36,983 nucleotides of DNA from Planctomycetota bacterium (GTDB taxonomy: Bacteria; Planctomycetota; UBA1135; UBA2386): contig JAPYTD010000042.1 of NCBI GenBank assembly GCA_029936315.1, positions 1-36,983 on the forward strand, in the 5' to 3' direction. Shown one piece after another: positions 1 to 11,557 of this stretch. The first letter of the stretch is position 1. Every line of letters begins with the position of its first letter. The position numbers were made by a program, and so were the translations under genes. The notes under the pieces were generated by a model. The model made no database searches. It saw only the letters and a program-made list of their open reading frames with translations, and was not told the DNA's origin.

Positions 1-36
1 ACCGCCGCCACCGCCGCCACCGCCGCCACCGCCGCG
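1..36. repeat. 9-bp tandem repeat coding for poly-glycine
   Basis: Four consecutive copies of ACCGCCGCC, the last ending in G, open the window. Read on the minus strand they are GGC/GGT codons of the poly-Gly run of the edge gene. The array may continue outside the window. Such GC-only microsatellites are prone to slippage and to assembly error. Confidence 0.75.
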
Positions 37-138
37 GCGGCGCCGACGACGACCACCGCGCCGCCACTTGCGATCTGGTCCGCCTTGGTCAGGCGAGCCT
101 TCGATGCCGCCGCCGAAATCGTTCTCCGTCATACTCAT
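1..138 (-). CDS. N-terminus of an Arg/Gly-rich protein, cut by the window edge
   Basis: The minus strand reads open from an ATG at 138 (a second in-frame ATG is at 132) to the left edge, giving 46 residues. It starts MSMTENDFGGGIEGSPDQ, then becomes basic (KWRRGGRRRRRR, residues 24-35), then a run of 11 glycines. Such Arg/Gly low-complexity N-termini are known from RNA-binding proteins (some Rho factors, RNA helicases, RNase E/G-type proteins), but no folded domain lies inside the window, so the function cannot be assigned. The poly-Gly part is encoded by a 9-bp tandem repeat. No clear Shine-Dalgarno precedes either ATG. It is divergent from clpP across an 825-bp gap. Confidence 0.5.
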   Translation of the reverse strand, partial: MSMTENDFGGGIEGSPDQGGPDRKWRRGGRRRRRRGGGGGGGGGGG

Positions 139-307
139 GCAGTGCGTCGCAACCGACAGCGCTCTGCTGCCGGGCTCCATTCGGGGTCGATCCGCCAACA
201 TGGCAAAACCATCGATGGCATACGAATCGACCGCTGCGCGTGTCAGGCGACGGCCAGCCAGCCAACGCGATACGAACAATCGAATCGCGCCAGGTAACTG
301 CGTTTCA

Positions 308-344
308 CCTCAATCGAGGCTGCCCAGCGAATCTGGGTAGCAGC
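308..344. repeat. Two adjacent hairpins
   Basis: CCTC (308-311) pairs with GAGG (316-319) across an AATC loop. It abuts a second hairpin in which GCTG and CCCAG (319-327) pair with CTGGG (333-337) and CAGC (341-344), with a 3-nt bulge TAG on the 3' side and a 5-nt loop. They share base 319, so they compete or stack. They lie in the gene-poor region and have no adjoining T-run, so they are not ordinary intrinsic terminators. Confidence 0.45.
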
Positions 345-570
345 CCGCAAGAACGTCACCCACGTTTGGGCGACAAAAGGTTCAGGTTTCCATCAAGGAA
401 TCCCACCGCTGCTTACCAGCTAGTTGACGCATCGGCCAAAGGTCGTGCTCGTCGGAAGAACTGTTGGGCAAAATCGGTGAGCTTGAGACTCCGAGTTGAA
501 GAAAATCGAGCAACACCAGTGCGTCCGGCTTCGCCATACTTGCGCGAAAAGACGCAGCGCGCTTACCCGC

Positions 571-640
571 GAGTCCTTACGACCCGTTGGTCTTCAACCT
601 CGCTCGCCCCGACTCGCCTCACCGAACTCGGTAAGGACTC
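571..640. repeat. 10-bp perfect inverted repeat with 50-nt spacer
   Basis: GAGTCCTTAC at 571-580 is exactly complementary to GTAAGGACTC at 631-640. The 50-nt spacer contains a small GTTG/CAAC inverted pair. In RNA this would close a 70-nt domain. Nothing in a neighbouring gene explains it. Confidence 0.5.
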
Positions 641-920
641 ATTGGCTTAGCTGCCACAAGGGCGAGATCCAGGGTGCATCGGCTAGGGACGGGGTTAACC
701 GGCCCTCAATCAATAGCTCCCGCAGACGGGCAGGAATGGTAGCCGGGTCTGCCCCGAGGCGCAAGTCGCATCCTCAATTCCCGATGGCATCGAGATTGGT
801 ACAAACCTGCGCTCCTCCCGTTTGCGACATTGCCCTTCACCGTGTGGTGCGCTATCCACCCTCCACTGCGATCGGCAGTTCGGATTCAACTTCACCCCCG
901 TCGAACACCGATCAGACCAA

Positions 921-941
921 CAGCGGGCGAACTGCCCGCTG
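921..941 (+). promoter_or_regulatory. GC-rich hairpin just upstream of clpP
   Basis: CAGCGGGC (921-928) pairs perfectly with GCCCGCTG (934-941) around a GAACT loop, ending 22 nt before the clpP ATG at 964. No T-run follows, so it is more likely a leader structure or an mRNA 5' end stabiliser than a terminator. The assignment to clpP regulation is inferred from position only. Confidence 0.45.
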
Positions 942-963
942 AACAAAGCGAAAGCACGCCAAG

Positions 964-1611
964 ATGCAGAATCCAACTGAGTTCGATCCCCGCCACCTCC
1001 GCCTTGAAGGAGAGGACTGCGACCACGAAAAGGACGAGAAAAAGGGCGACGGCATGCCCAATCCGTTCGAGAAGGCGTTGTTCGAATCGCGCACGCTGCT
1101 GCTCAGCGGCCCGGTCGACGACAAGATGCTCAAGGAAGCAACGGTTCGCGCCTTTGCGATGGAAGCGAAGGACAAAGACGCGCCCATCACGGTCTTCATC
1201 AACTCGCCTGGTGGTAGTGCCGACGCGGGCTTCGCGATCTACGACATGCTGCGCTTCATCGCGCCGCCGATCCGCACCGTCGTCAACGGCCTGTCAGCCT
1301 CCGCCGGCATCCTCATCCACCTCGGTGGTGATGATGGTCAGCGCTACTGCATGCCCGAGAGTCGCTTCATGATCCACCAGCCGTCTACCGGCGGTCGTGG
1401 TCAGGCATCCGACCTCGACATCACCGCGCGCGAAATCCTGAAGTTGCGCGACCGCTACAACCGCATCATCGCCGAAGCGTGCAACAAGACGCTCGAAGAA
1501 GTCACGGAGTCGGCCCGCCGCGACTTCTGGCTCGATGCTGGTCACGCACTTGAATATGGCCTGGTCACCAAGGTTCTAAGGAACCGCAAGGACCTGCCTG
1601 TCAACCCGTAG
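964..1611 (+). CDS. clpP: ATP-dependent Clp protease proteolytic subunit ClpP
   Basis: This is the serine peptidase of the cytosolic Clp complex. It forms a tetradecameric chamber and degrades proteins fed by ClpX or ClpA/C-type unfoldases. The 215-aa product shows INSPGGS (79-85), the nucleophile region NGLSASAG with Ser113, MIHQP with His138, and RRDF with Asp187 before an EYGLV helix, so the Ser-His-Asp triad is complete. The nucleophile motif reads SASAG where AASMG is usual, which may mark a divergent or second ClpP. The N-terminus is about 30 residues longer than usual and charged (DHEKDEKKGDG). An internal ATG at 1054 preceded by an AAAAAGGG stretch is an alternative start and would give 185 aa. 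No clpX or tig lies next to it. Confidence 0.93.
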   Translation: MQNPTEFDPRHLRLEGEDCDHEKDEKKGDGMPNPFEKALFESRTLLLSGPVDDKMLKEATVRAFAMEAKDKDAPITVFINSPGGSADAGFAIYDMLRFIAPPIRTVVNGLSASAGILIHLGGDDGQRYCMPESRFMIHQPSTGGRGQASDLDITAREILKLRDRYNRIIAEACNKTLEEVTESARRDFWLDAGHALEYGLVTKVLRNRKDLPVNP

Positions 1612-1687
1612 CTGGCCGTGCCAGCACGAGGAACCCGCAGCGACAGGTCAACGACCGAGCTGAACCTGGTGGCTCGTGCTACGTTGT

Positions 1688-1707
1688 AGGCCACTATGCT
1701 GTGGCCT
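1688..1707 (+). terminator. 7-bp perfect hairpin between clpP and the next gene
   Basis: AGGCCAC (1688-1694) pairs with GTGGCCT (1701-1707) around TATGCT. It lies 77 nt after the clpP stop. No T-run follows, so termination activity is uncertain. It also overlaps the most upstream possible ATG (1696) of the next gene, which is one reason to prefer a later start for that gene. Confidence 0.4.
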
Positions 1708-1743
1708 CATGCCAGCGCACCCCGGGCTGCAACGCCATTGGCG

Positions 1744-3465
1744 ATGACCTTGGCGGGTAGGATCTCCACGTCGATGTTCTCCACGTCGATGTTCTCCACG
1801 ACGATGTTCTCCACGACGAGTGTCTGTGCGCTCGCGTTGTGCCTTAGCTCGACGCTTTTCGGCCAGATCGAGGGGGCACAACCGGCGAAGGCGGCCAACC
1901 GCCAGCCGAGCATCATCATCGAAGTGCGCGACCCATCCGGGCAGCGCGTTGCCAACGCTGACGGCTGGTTCCGCGCCGAGCCGCAGAATCGATTCACGGC
2001 GCTGCCGATGGGCTTGCCCGGCAATCTGCTGTTCGCGGCGCCACGGACCAACGAGCTGACCGCGAAGAGCAACGACCGCGGCGTGCTGCGCTTCCGCAAC
2101 CCTGCTGCGACGGCGGGCAGCGGCATGATCACGACCCAAGCAGGACTCGGAGCGTTGCTGCCGCGCATTCACAGCCAACGCGCCCACCGCATCACACTGC
2201 ACCCACTCGCCGAAGTCACTACCAAGACGGGCAGTGAAACGTTCGTGTTGGTCGCGCGCGCTACCTTGCCCGATGGCTCCAAGGTCACCTTGCCGCCGCA
2301 GACGGGCCGCAAGGTGCGGCTGCCAGCCGGCGACTACGAAGTCTGGGCAAGCTGCGTCGACGGTTTGATCTGGCAACGCGTGCGCCTGCAACCAGGGGCC
2401 CGCAAAGAACTGGTGTTTGGCGGCACAGCGCAGCGCCTGCAACTTGCGCCCAACGCGTACGTACATCCCACCGGCATGCCGGACGTGTCGCTTCGGCAAC
2501 TCGCGAGAGACGCGGGAGGCGATGCCACGGTTGACGGCCTCGTCGTTCTGCGTGGCGCGGCACTGGCCGCGCCGCTGACGAGCTGGTTCGATGGCATTGT
2601 CACGCCGGCGCGAGTCGCACCCCGCCCACCGCTGCGCAAGCCGCTGGCCTGGCCACAAGCAGCAGATCGCTTGCCACGCACAACGGTGTTCCAACTCGCG
2701 GAGACCGCGCCCGCACAGACCACATTGCTCGGCTTGGTTCGCAAGCACGATCGCACGTTCCGCGTCGTCGCCTTTGCCAACAATGACGATGGTAGCCTGC
2801 GCATGCCGACGTGCCCGAATGGTGACGCGTGGTTGCTCCTACTGGCGCCCGATCACGCGGCAACTGCGCGCCCATGGTCGACAATGCGAACCGGCAAAAG
2901 ACTGCAGCCACCGATCGGACAGCCGATGACCGTGAAAGCGCGCGATCGCGGCAACTTGCCGATCGCCGACTTGAGGGTCCTGTTCACCCCAGAAGCTCAG
3001 GACGCGGCAACCATCGTCGCCCACACCGACGCAACCGGCATCGCGCGCTTTGGTCAGGTCAAGGGCCCAGGCACGCTGATGATCAGCGATGCGCGCTACG
3101 CCAACCAATCGATCGAACTCGACCTGATCCCGATCGGCCCGTTGCCATTGCTTGTCGACGCCGGCGAGACGCTGACCGCCACCGCCACCTTTGCCGACGG
3201 GGCAGCGGGTGCCGGCCAGACGATTGTGGTGACCTTGCGCGATCCGAGCGGGAATCTCCGGCCAGCACAACGCACGCGGATTGCGACGGCGGGAAAGCCG
3301 TTTACGTTCGCGGGCCTGCCCAGCGAGCACAACCTGCTGCTGACGGCCACCGCGCAGCGTGACGGCAAGACCTGGTCGGCGCGGCGCAGCGTGAACCTCA
3401 ACGAAGGCAACGTGCAGCTGTCGCTGCGCAACGAAGACCCTGAGTTTCGCCCCGGCAAGAAGTAG
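1744..3465 (+). CDS. Secreted protein with carboxypeptidase-regulatory/Ig-like segments
   Basis: No specific family is recognised. From ATG 1744 the product is 573 aa and has a Sec-type signal: a short N-region with Arg6, then hydrophobic CALALCLSSTLFG (28-40) followed by Q. The rest is beta-rich and polar. Segments such as IIIEVRDPSGQRVANADGWF, then LRFRNP, resemble carboxypeptidase-regulatory-like (CarboxypepD_reg) folds that model a default value and a qualifier. Later stretches (VKARDRGNLPIADLRV; TIVVTLRDPSGN) repeat the pattern, so three or four Ig-like units are likely. No catalytic motif is visible. The frame is open back to an ATG at 1696, and ATGs at 1774, 1789 and 1804 inside a 15-bp repeat are also possible starts. 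It is convergent with guaA with only 30 bp between the stops. Confidence 0.7.
   Translation: MTLAGRISTSMFSTSMFSTTMFSTTSVCALALCLSSTLFGQIEGAQPAKAANRQPSIIIEVRDPSGQRVANADGWFRAEPQNRFTALPMGLPGNLLFAAPRTNELTAKSNDRGVLRFRNPAATAGSGMITTQAGLGALLPRIHSQRAHRITLHPLAEVTTKTGSETFVLVARATLPDGSKVTLPPQTGRKVRLPAGDYEVWASCVDGLIWQRVRLQPGARKELVFGGTAQRLQLAPNAYVHPTGMPDVSLRQLARDAGGDATVDGLVVLRGAALAAPLTSWFDGIVTPARVAPRPPLRKPLAWPQAADRLPRTTVFQLAETAPAQTTLLGLVRKHDRTFRVVAFANNDDGSLRMPTCPNGDAWLLLLAPDHAATARPWSTMRTGKRLQPPIGQPMTVKARDRGNLPIADLRVLFTPEAQDAATIVAHTDATGIARFGQVKGPGTLMISDARYANQSIELDLIPIGPLPLLVDAGETLTATATFADGAAGAGQTIVVTLRDPSGNLRPAQRTRIATAGKPFTFAGLPSEHNLLLTATAQRDGKTWSARRSVNLNEGNVQLSLRNEDPEFRPGKK
1764..1823 (+). repeat. 15-bp tandem repeat within a signal-peptide N-region
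   Basis: Four copies (the last degenerate) of CTCCACGTCGATGTT. In the gene frame they give STSMF, STSMF, STTMF, STTSV. Three of the copies bring an ATG each. The array therefore lengthens the polar N-region in front of the hydrophobic core and multiplies possible start codons. Confidence 0.85.
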
Positions 3466-3495
3466 CGCCTGCTCAGGGCATGACGCGCGATTGCG

Positions 3496-7275
<3,780 letters not shown>

Positions 7276-7289
7276 GGCATGCTGGCGGC

Positions 7290-8858
7290 TCAACGACGCA
7301 GGAACGTCGCGCGTTCCGGATCCTGACCACTGACCACTGACACGCCAGCGCGATTCTGCGCGAGGTGCTGGAGAATCGGCCAACAATCGGCGGCGTCGGC
7401 ATCGACCTTCTTGGCGAGGTCCTGCACTCCTAAGGCATCGCTAGAAAGCGCAGCCAACAACTTGGCCTGCAAACCGAGAACCACGGCCGCCGCCTTCTTG
7501 CCCGCCTCGACGCCGGGTTGGTGGTACGCATTGGTATCGATCAACTCCGCGTAGATCGACACGGTGCGCTCAAACAACGCGACCAGCGCGCCGAGCACCC
7601 GTTCGTCGAGTCGGTCGACGCAGATCGTCGCCGAACGGCGCCCCTTCCCGTGCAGCGCCTTGCGCGTGCCTTGCCAGAAGCCATCGAGGTAATCGCCCGA
7701 CGTCACGCCGTCTTCGACTTCGAAGTGCTCGCCGCTGCGATCCTGCACTACGCGCAAGAACATCGCGAAGAAGTCGTGCAGGCCCTCGCGCAACTGTTGC
7801 ACGTAGGCATGCTGGTCGGTCGATCCCTTGTTGCCGTAGACGGTGATGCCCTGGTTGACGACGTTGCCTTGGCGGTCGTGCTCCTTGCCGAGCGACTCCA
7901 TGACAAGCTGCTGCATGTAGCGCGACAGCAGCAGCATGCGATCCTTGTATGGCAACACAACCATCGCGCGTTCCCCGCGGCCGTTGCCTTCGTGATGCCA
8001 GAACGCCGCCAGCATCGTCGCCGGATTCTGCCAAACGTCTTCGTTGCGCGTGGCATCATCCATCGCGGCAGCACCGGCAAGGAACGCGCGAACGTCCATG
8101 CCGATCAGCGCGCCGGGCAACAGCCCGACCGCCGATGTGATCGAGGTTCTGCCGCCAACCCAATCCCACAGCGGAAACGTCTTGAGCCAACCTTCTTGCG
8201 CGGCGAGCTGGGAAAGCTTGCTGCCATCGGTCGTCACGGCAATCGCGCGCGGCCCGAACGCAAGGCCTTGTTTCTGCACTTCGCGCTGCACCTCAAGCAT
8301 GCCGTTGCGCGTCTCTGCGGTGCCGCCAGACTTGCTGATGACGATGATCAGTGCGTCCTGCAAACCACCGACTCGCGCCAGCGACGCGTCGATGCCCTCG
8401 GGATCGGTGTTGTCGAGCACGCACAGACTCATCGGAGCCTCCGCACTCGCGAACACATCGGCGAGCAACATCGGACCGAGCGCCGAACCGCCGATGCCGC
8501 ACAATATGACTTTGGTAAACGCCCCGCCCTCCGGCGGCGAGATGCTGCCGGCGTGCACGGCTTGCACAAACGCCTCGATGTCGTCGATGCACGCGCGAAT
8601 GGCCTGCTCGACCTCTTCGCTCGGCGAAAGCCCTGGCGCCCGCAACCAGAAGTGCCCTACCTGCCGATCTTCATCGGGATTGGCGATGCTGCCACCTTCG
8701 AGGTCGCGCATTGCCGCAAGGGCCTTTTGCAACGGTGGCGTCAACGCGTCGACATCCTTGGCCTCAAGCGCGCTGTAGCTGAGGTCGAGCTCGACAAATG
8801 GATCGTCGAGCACACTGCGAAAACGAAGATAACGAGTGAAGCGGTTGACGGTATCCAT
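7290..8858 (-). CDS. pgi: Glucose-6-phosphate isomerase
   Basis: Interconverts glucose 6-phosphate and fructose 6-phosphate in glycolysis and gluconeogenesis. The 522-aa product has two SIS domains. Visible motifs are GIGGSALGP (121-129), the phosphate-binding SKSGGTAET (175-183), GGRTSITSAVG, the catalytic Glu in QQLVMESLGKEHD, a His in GSTDQHAYVQQL, and the C-terminal Lys in HQPGVEAGKKAA. The spacing and GNKGSTDQHA motif recall the shorter bacterial/cyanobacterial-type PGI rather than the E. coli type. It heads a minus-strand run with the lipoprotein and guaBA genes and is divergent from the symporter gene with 36 bp between the start codons. Confidence 0.95.
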   Translation of the reverse strand: MDTVNRFTRYLRFRSVLDDPFVELDLSYSALEAKDVDALTPPLQKALAAMRDLEGGSIANPDEDRQVGHFWLRAPGLSPSEEVEQAIRACIDDIEAFVQAVHAGSISPPEGGAFTKVILCGIGGSALGPMLLADVFASAEAPMSLCVLDNTDPEGIDASLARVGGLQDALIIVISKSGGTAETRNGMLEVQREVQKQGLAFGPRAIAVTTDGSKLSQLAAQEGWLKTFPLWDWVGGRTSITSAVGLLPGALIGMDVRAFLAGAAAMDDATRNEDVWQNPATMLAAFWHHEGNGRGERAMVVLPYKDRMLLLSRYMQQLVMESLGKEHDRQGNVVNQGITVYGNKGSTDQHAYVQQLREGLHDFFAMFLRVVQDRSGEHFEVEDGVTSGDYLDGFWQGTRKALHGKGRRSATICVDRLDERVLGALVALFERTVSIYAELIDTNAYHQPGVEAGKKAAAVVLGLQAKLLAALSSDALGVQDLAKKVDADAADCWPILQHLAQNRAGVSVVSGQDPERATFLRR

Positions 8859-8894
8859 TGCGACGTGGGCTGGTCGGGATGGTAGTGTCCCAGC

Positions 8895-10331
8895 ATGACG
8901 CGCGAAACGGCGATCCTGATCGCATTGATCGCCTTTCTCGGCGGACTGCTGGTGGTCGGCATACTGGCCAAGCGACGCACCAACGACTCCGACGGATTCT
9001 ACCTGGGCGGACGCACTCTCGGACCGTGGGTTGCGGCGCTCGCGGCCAACGCCAGTTCGTCGTCGGCGTGGAGCATCGTCGGCGCCAGTGGCTTCGCCTA
9101 TCTGTTTGGCATGCCGGCGTTGTGGCTGATCCCGGGCTGCGTCGGCGGCTTCGTGCTCAACTGGTTCGTGATCGCGCCGCGTCTCCGGGATCAGACTGGC
9201 ACAGCCATTACGCTGACCGAGTTCCTGGCCGGACCCGTTGGTAGCAAGGGGCGCCGCAAGATCATCGTATTCGGGGCACTGCTAACGCTCGCATCGCTGC
9301 TGACCTACGTCGCCGCCCAGATGCAGGCGGCCGGCCTCGCGTTTGCGCACGCCTTCCCGACCACGTTCGGCGACGACGCCAGCGTTGGCATCGTGATCGG
9401 CGCCCTGGTCACCGTGCTCTACACCCTGGTCGGTGGCTACCTCGCCGCGAGCCTTACCGACACCTTGCAAGGCCTGTTGATGGCCGCGGTCGCGATCGTG
9501 CTACCGGTCGCCGCGATCTGGCAAGCCGGGGGCGTTAGCGAGTTCGCGGATCAGGTCGCCGCCGTCGACCAAGAGCACTGGCACAGCCTGACCGGCAAAC
9601 ACGGCGGCGCCGCGGGCATGGCATTCGCGTTCGGTCTGATCGGCATCGGCCTCGGCTATCCCGGCCAACCGCACGCAGTCAACAAGTTCATGGGCATGTC
9701 GCCGAACGCTTCCATGACCGTCGCCCGCACGGTCGGCGTGAGCTGGGCAGTGATCCTCTACACCGGCATGATCGTCGTCGGCTGGGCGGCTCGCGCCAAT
9801 TGGCAACTGCCAATCGGCGATCACGAGCAGTGCATCTATGAAGCCAGCAAGAACCTGCTACCAACCGTCGTCGACGGCGTCGTCGTCGCGAGTGTGCTGG
9901 CCGCCATCATGTCGACGGTCGACAGCCAGTTGCTGGTGTGCGCCAGCAGCGTCACGCACGACCTGGGCGTTGGCCGCAACAATCCGCAAGGCATGCTCAA
10001 GGTCGCCCGCGTAACGGTGCTCATGATCGGGCTTGGCGCCCTGGTCGCGGCGCTGATGCTGCCCAAGGATGTGTTTGGCAACGTCATGTTCGCGTGGGCG
10101 GCACTCGGCTCGGCGTTCGGGCCTCTGCTGCTGGTGCGCCTCTGCTTTGGTACGGTGGCACCGAACTGGGCGTTTGCTTCGATGGTCGTGGGCGGCTCTA
10201 CCGCGGTACTGGCGTTCTACGTCAACAAAACGGGCTTCACCGGCATTCCCGCCGGCTTTCTCGACCGAGTCGCTTCCTGGGCCCTCGCATTCGCGATTGC
10301 CTTTGTGGGCACACGCCGCAACAACCGATAG
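8895..10331 (+). CDS. Sodium/solute symporter, PutP (proline)-like
   Basis: Inner-membrane secondary transporter of the SSS family, taking up a small solute with Na+. The 478-aa protein is almost entirely hydrophobic with about 13 membrane segments. PutP-type signatures are visible: GGYLAASLTDTLQGLLM in the mid region, GLGYPGQPHAVNKFMGM, and STVDSQLLVCASSVTHDL near residue 340. In PutP the latter two are close to the substrate and Na+ sites, so proline or a related amino acid is the best guess, though substrate cannot be read with certainty. It is followed 12 bp later by the aminotransferase gene, whose AGGAA Shine-Dalgarno overlaps the stop codon. Confidence 0.88.
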   Translation: MTRETAILIALIAFLGGLLVVGILAKRRTNDSDGFYLGGRTLGPWVAALAANASSSSAWSIVGASGFAYLFGMPALWLIPGCVGGFVLNWFVIAPRLRDQTGTAITLTEFLAGPVGSKGRRKIIVFGALLTLASLLTYVAAQMQAAGLAFAHAFPTTFGDDASVGIVIGALVTVLYTLVGGYLAASLTDTLQGLLMAAVAIVLPVAAIWQAGGVSEFADQVAAVDQEHWHSLTGKHGGAAGMAFAFGLIGIGLGYPGQPHAVNKFMGMSPNASMTVARTVGVSWAVILYTGMIVVGWAARANWQLPIGDHEQCIYEASKNLLPTVVDGVVVASVLAAIMSTVDSQLLVCASSVTHDLGVGRNNPQGMLKVARVTVLMIGLGALVAALMLPKDVFGNVMFAWAALGSAFGPLLLVRLCFGTVAPNWAFASMVVGGSTAVLAFYVNKTGFTGIPAGFLDRVASWALAFAIAFVGTRRNNR

Positions 10332-10343
10332 GAACGCCGAGCC

Positions 10344-11492
10344 ATGCGCGATTCCTACCTCGTTTTTGGGCAGCCGCTGATCGAACAGCCGGAGATCGAC
10401 GAAGTCCTCGACTGCCTGAAGACTGCGTGGCTCGGCACCGGCCCCAAGTCGGCGGAGTTCGAACGCCGCATCGCCACCTACAAGGGTGTGCCGCACGCGG
10501 TCGCACTCAACTCGTGCACGGCCGGACTGCACCTCGCATGCGTAGTACTCGACCTCAAGCCCGGCGACGAAGTGATCACGACGCCGATGACGTTCTGCGC
10601 GTCGATCAACGCAATCGTGCACGCCGGCGCCCAACCCGTGCTCGCGGACATCGACCCGATCACGATGAACATCGATCCCGCGTCGGTACTGAGCGCCATC
10701 ACACCGCGCACCCGAGCAATCATGCCGGTGCACTTCGCCGGCCGCGCCTGCGACATGGATGCGTTGATGGCGATCGCCAGGCAACACAACCTCAAGGTCA
10801 TCGAAGACTGCGCGCACGCGATCGAGACCGAATACAAGGGCCAGAAGGCCGGCACGATCGGCGACCTCGGGGTGCTCAGCTTCTACTCGACCAAGAACAT
10901 CGTGACCGGCGAAGGGGGCATGGTGTTGACACGCGATGAGGCACTCGCCAAGCGCGCCAAGATGATGGGCCTGCACGGCATGTCGGCCGACGCCTGGAAG
11001 CGCTTTGACGACGAGGGCTACATGCACTACGACGTCGAGGAAATCGGCTTCAAGTACAACATGATGGATCTGCAAGCCGCAATCGGCATGCACCAGATCG
11101 AACGCGTCGAAAAATGGTGGCGCCGTCGCCAGATGATCTGGCAGCGCTATATGGAAGCGCTCGCTGACTTACCACTGCAGCTGCCGGCGAAGTGGCCCGA
11201 CGACGAACGCCACGGCCTGCATTTGTTCACCGTGCAGGTCGACAAACGTCGCTGCGGCATTTCACGCGATGACATGCTGATGTCGCTTCACCAGCAGAAC
11301 ATAGGTGCCGGCGTGCACTATCAGGCGATTCCAGAACTGCGCGTCTATCGCGAGCGGTTTGGGTGGAACTCCGACGACTACCCCAACGCGAAGGCGATCG
11401 GCAAATGCACGCTGTCCCTGCCACTGTCGCCAAAGCTGAGCGATGAGGACGCCGACGACGTCATCGCCGCGGTGCGCAGCGCGCTCACCTAA
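10344..11492 (+). CDS. DegT/DnrJ/EryC1/StrS-family PLP aminotransferase
   Basis: A fold type I PLP enzyme of the sugar aminotransferase family, which transfers an amino group to keto-sugars for surface polysaccharide or lipid modification. The 382-aa product has the expected features: GPKSAEFE near the N-terminus, NSCTAGLHLA (56-65) for the phosphate, EDCAHAIE (154-161) with the PLP-ring Asp155, and the internal-aldimine Lys184 in SFYSTKNIVTGEGG. The C-terminal domain has GVHYQAIPEL and a KCTLSLPLSP tail typical of ArnB/WecE-like enzymes. No other sugar-nucleotide genes lie next to it, so the substrate is unknown. It is convergent with murA. Confidence 0.9.
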   Translation: MRDSYLVFGQPLIEQPEIDEVLDCLKTAWLGTGPKSAEFERRIATYKGVPHAVALNSCTAGLHLACVVLDLKPGDEVITTPMTFCASINAIVHAGAQPVLADIDPITMNIDPASVLSAITPRTRAIMPVHFAGRACDMDALMAIARQHNLKVIEDCAHAIETEYKGQKAGTIGDLGVLSFYSTKNIVTGEGGMVLTRDEALAKRAKMMGLHGMSADAWKRFDDEGYMHYDVEEIGFKYNMMDLQAAIGMHQIERVEKWWRRRQMIWQRYMEALADLPLQLPAKWPDDERHGLHLFTVQVDKRRCGISRDDMLMSLHQQNIGAGVHYQAIPELRVYRERFGWNSDDYPNAKAIGKCTLSLPLSPKLSDEDADDVIAAVRSALT

Positions 11493-11557
11493 GTCAGGAG
11501 TTGCGAACCGGTCCCAGTCGTCACTAGCGTGCACGCCAAGCTAGCGACCCTTGCCGC

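Larger units (their letters stand above)
139..963. other. 825-bp gene-poor region with several inverted repeats
   Basis: No convincing gene is visible between the divergent edge gene and clpP. The open frames here encode low-complexity, Arg/Ser-rich sequence with no family resemblance and low third-position GC. I looked for RNase P RNA (GAGGAAAGUCCGG), tmRNA, SRP RNA and tRNA T-loop motifs on both strands and found none. The region does hold several hairpins: 308-319 (CCTC/GAGG), 319-344, 571-640 and 921-941. It presumably carries the promoters of both flanking genes. An unrecognised structured RNA is possible. Confidence 0.5.

Noticed and set aside
496-942. 148-aa plus-strand frame upstream of clpP
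   Set aside because: Low-complexity Arg/Ser/Pro sequence, poor third-position GC, no Shine-Dalgarno and no domain.
139-963. RNase P RNA, tmRNA, SRP RNA or tRNA in the long gap
   Set aside because: None of the conserved core motifs or a T-loop GTTCGA pattern was found on either strand by eye.
1648-2748. 366-aa open frame on the minus strand opposite the secreted protein
   Set aside because: It is antisense to a gene with a signal peptide and coherent beta-rich sequence; the translation is Arg/Ala/Gln-rich without motifs.
7518-8885. 455-aa plus-strand frame opposite pgi
   Set aside because: Shadow of pgi, which has all catalytic motifs on the minus strand.
9858-11093. 411-aa minus-strand frame opposite the symporter and aminotransferase genes
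   Set aside because: It spans two well supported plus-strand genes and is His/Asp/Arg-rich without motifs.
11524-11546. CTAGC/GCTAG inverted pair and CTAGCG direct pair between the aminotransferase and murA stops
   Set aside because: Only 5-6 bp and without a T-run; too weak to call a terminator.
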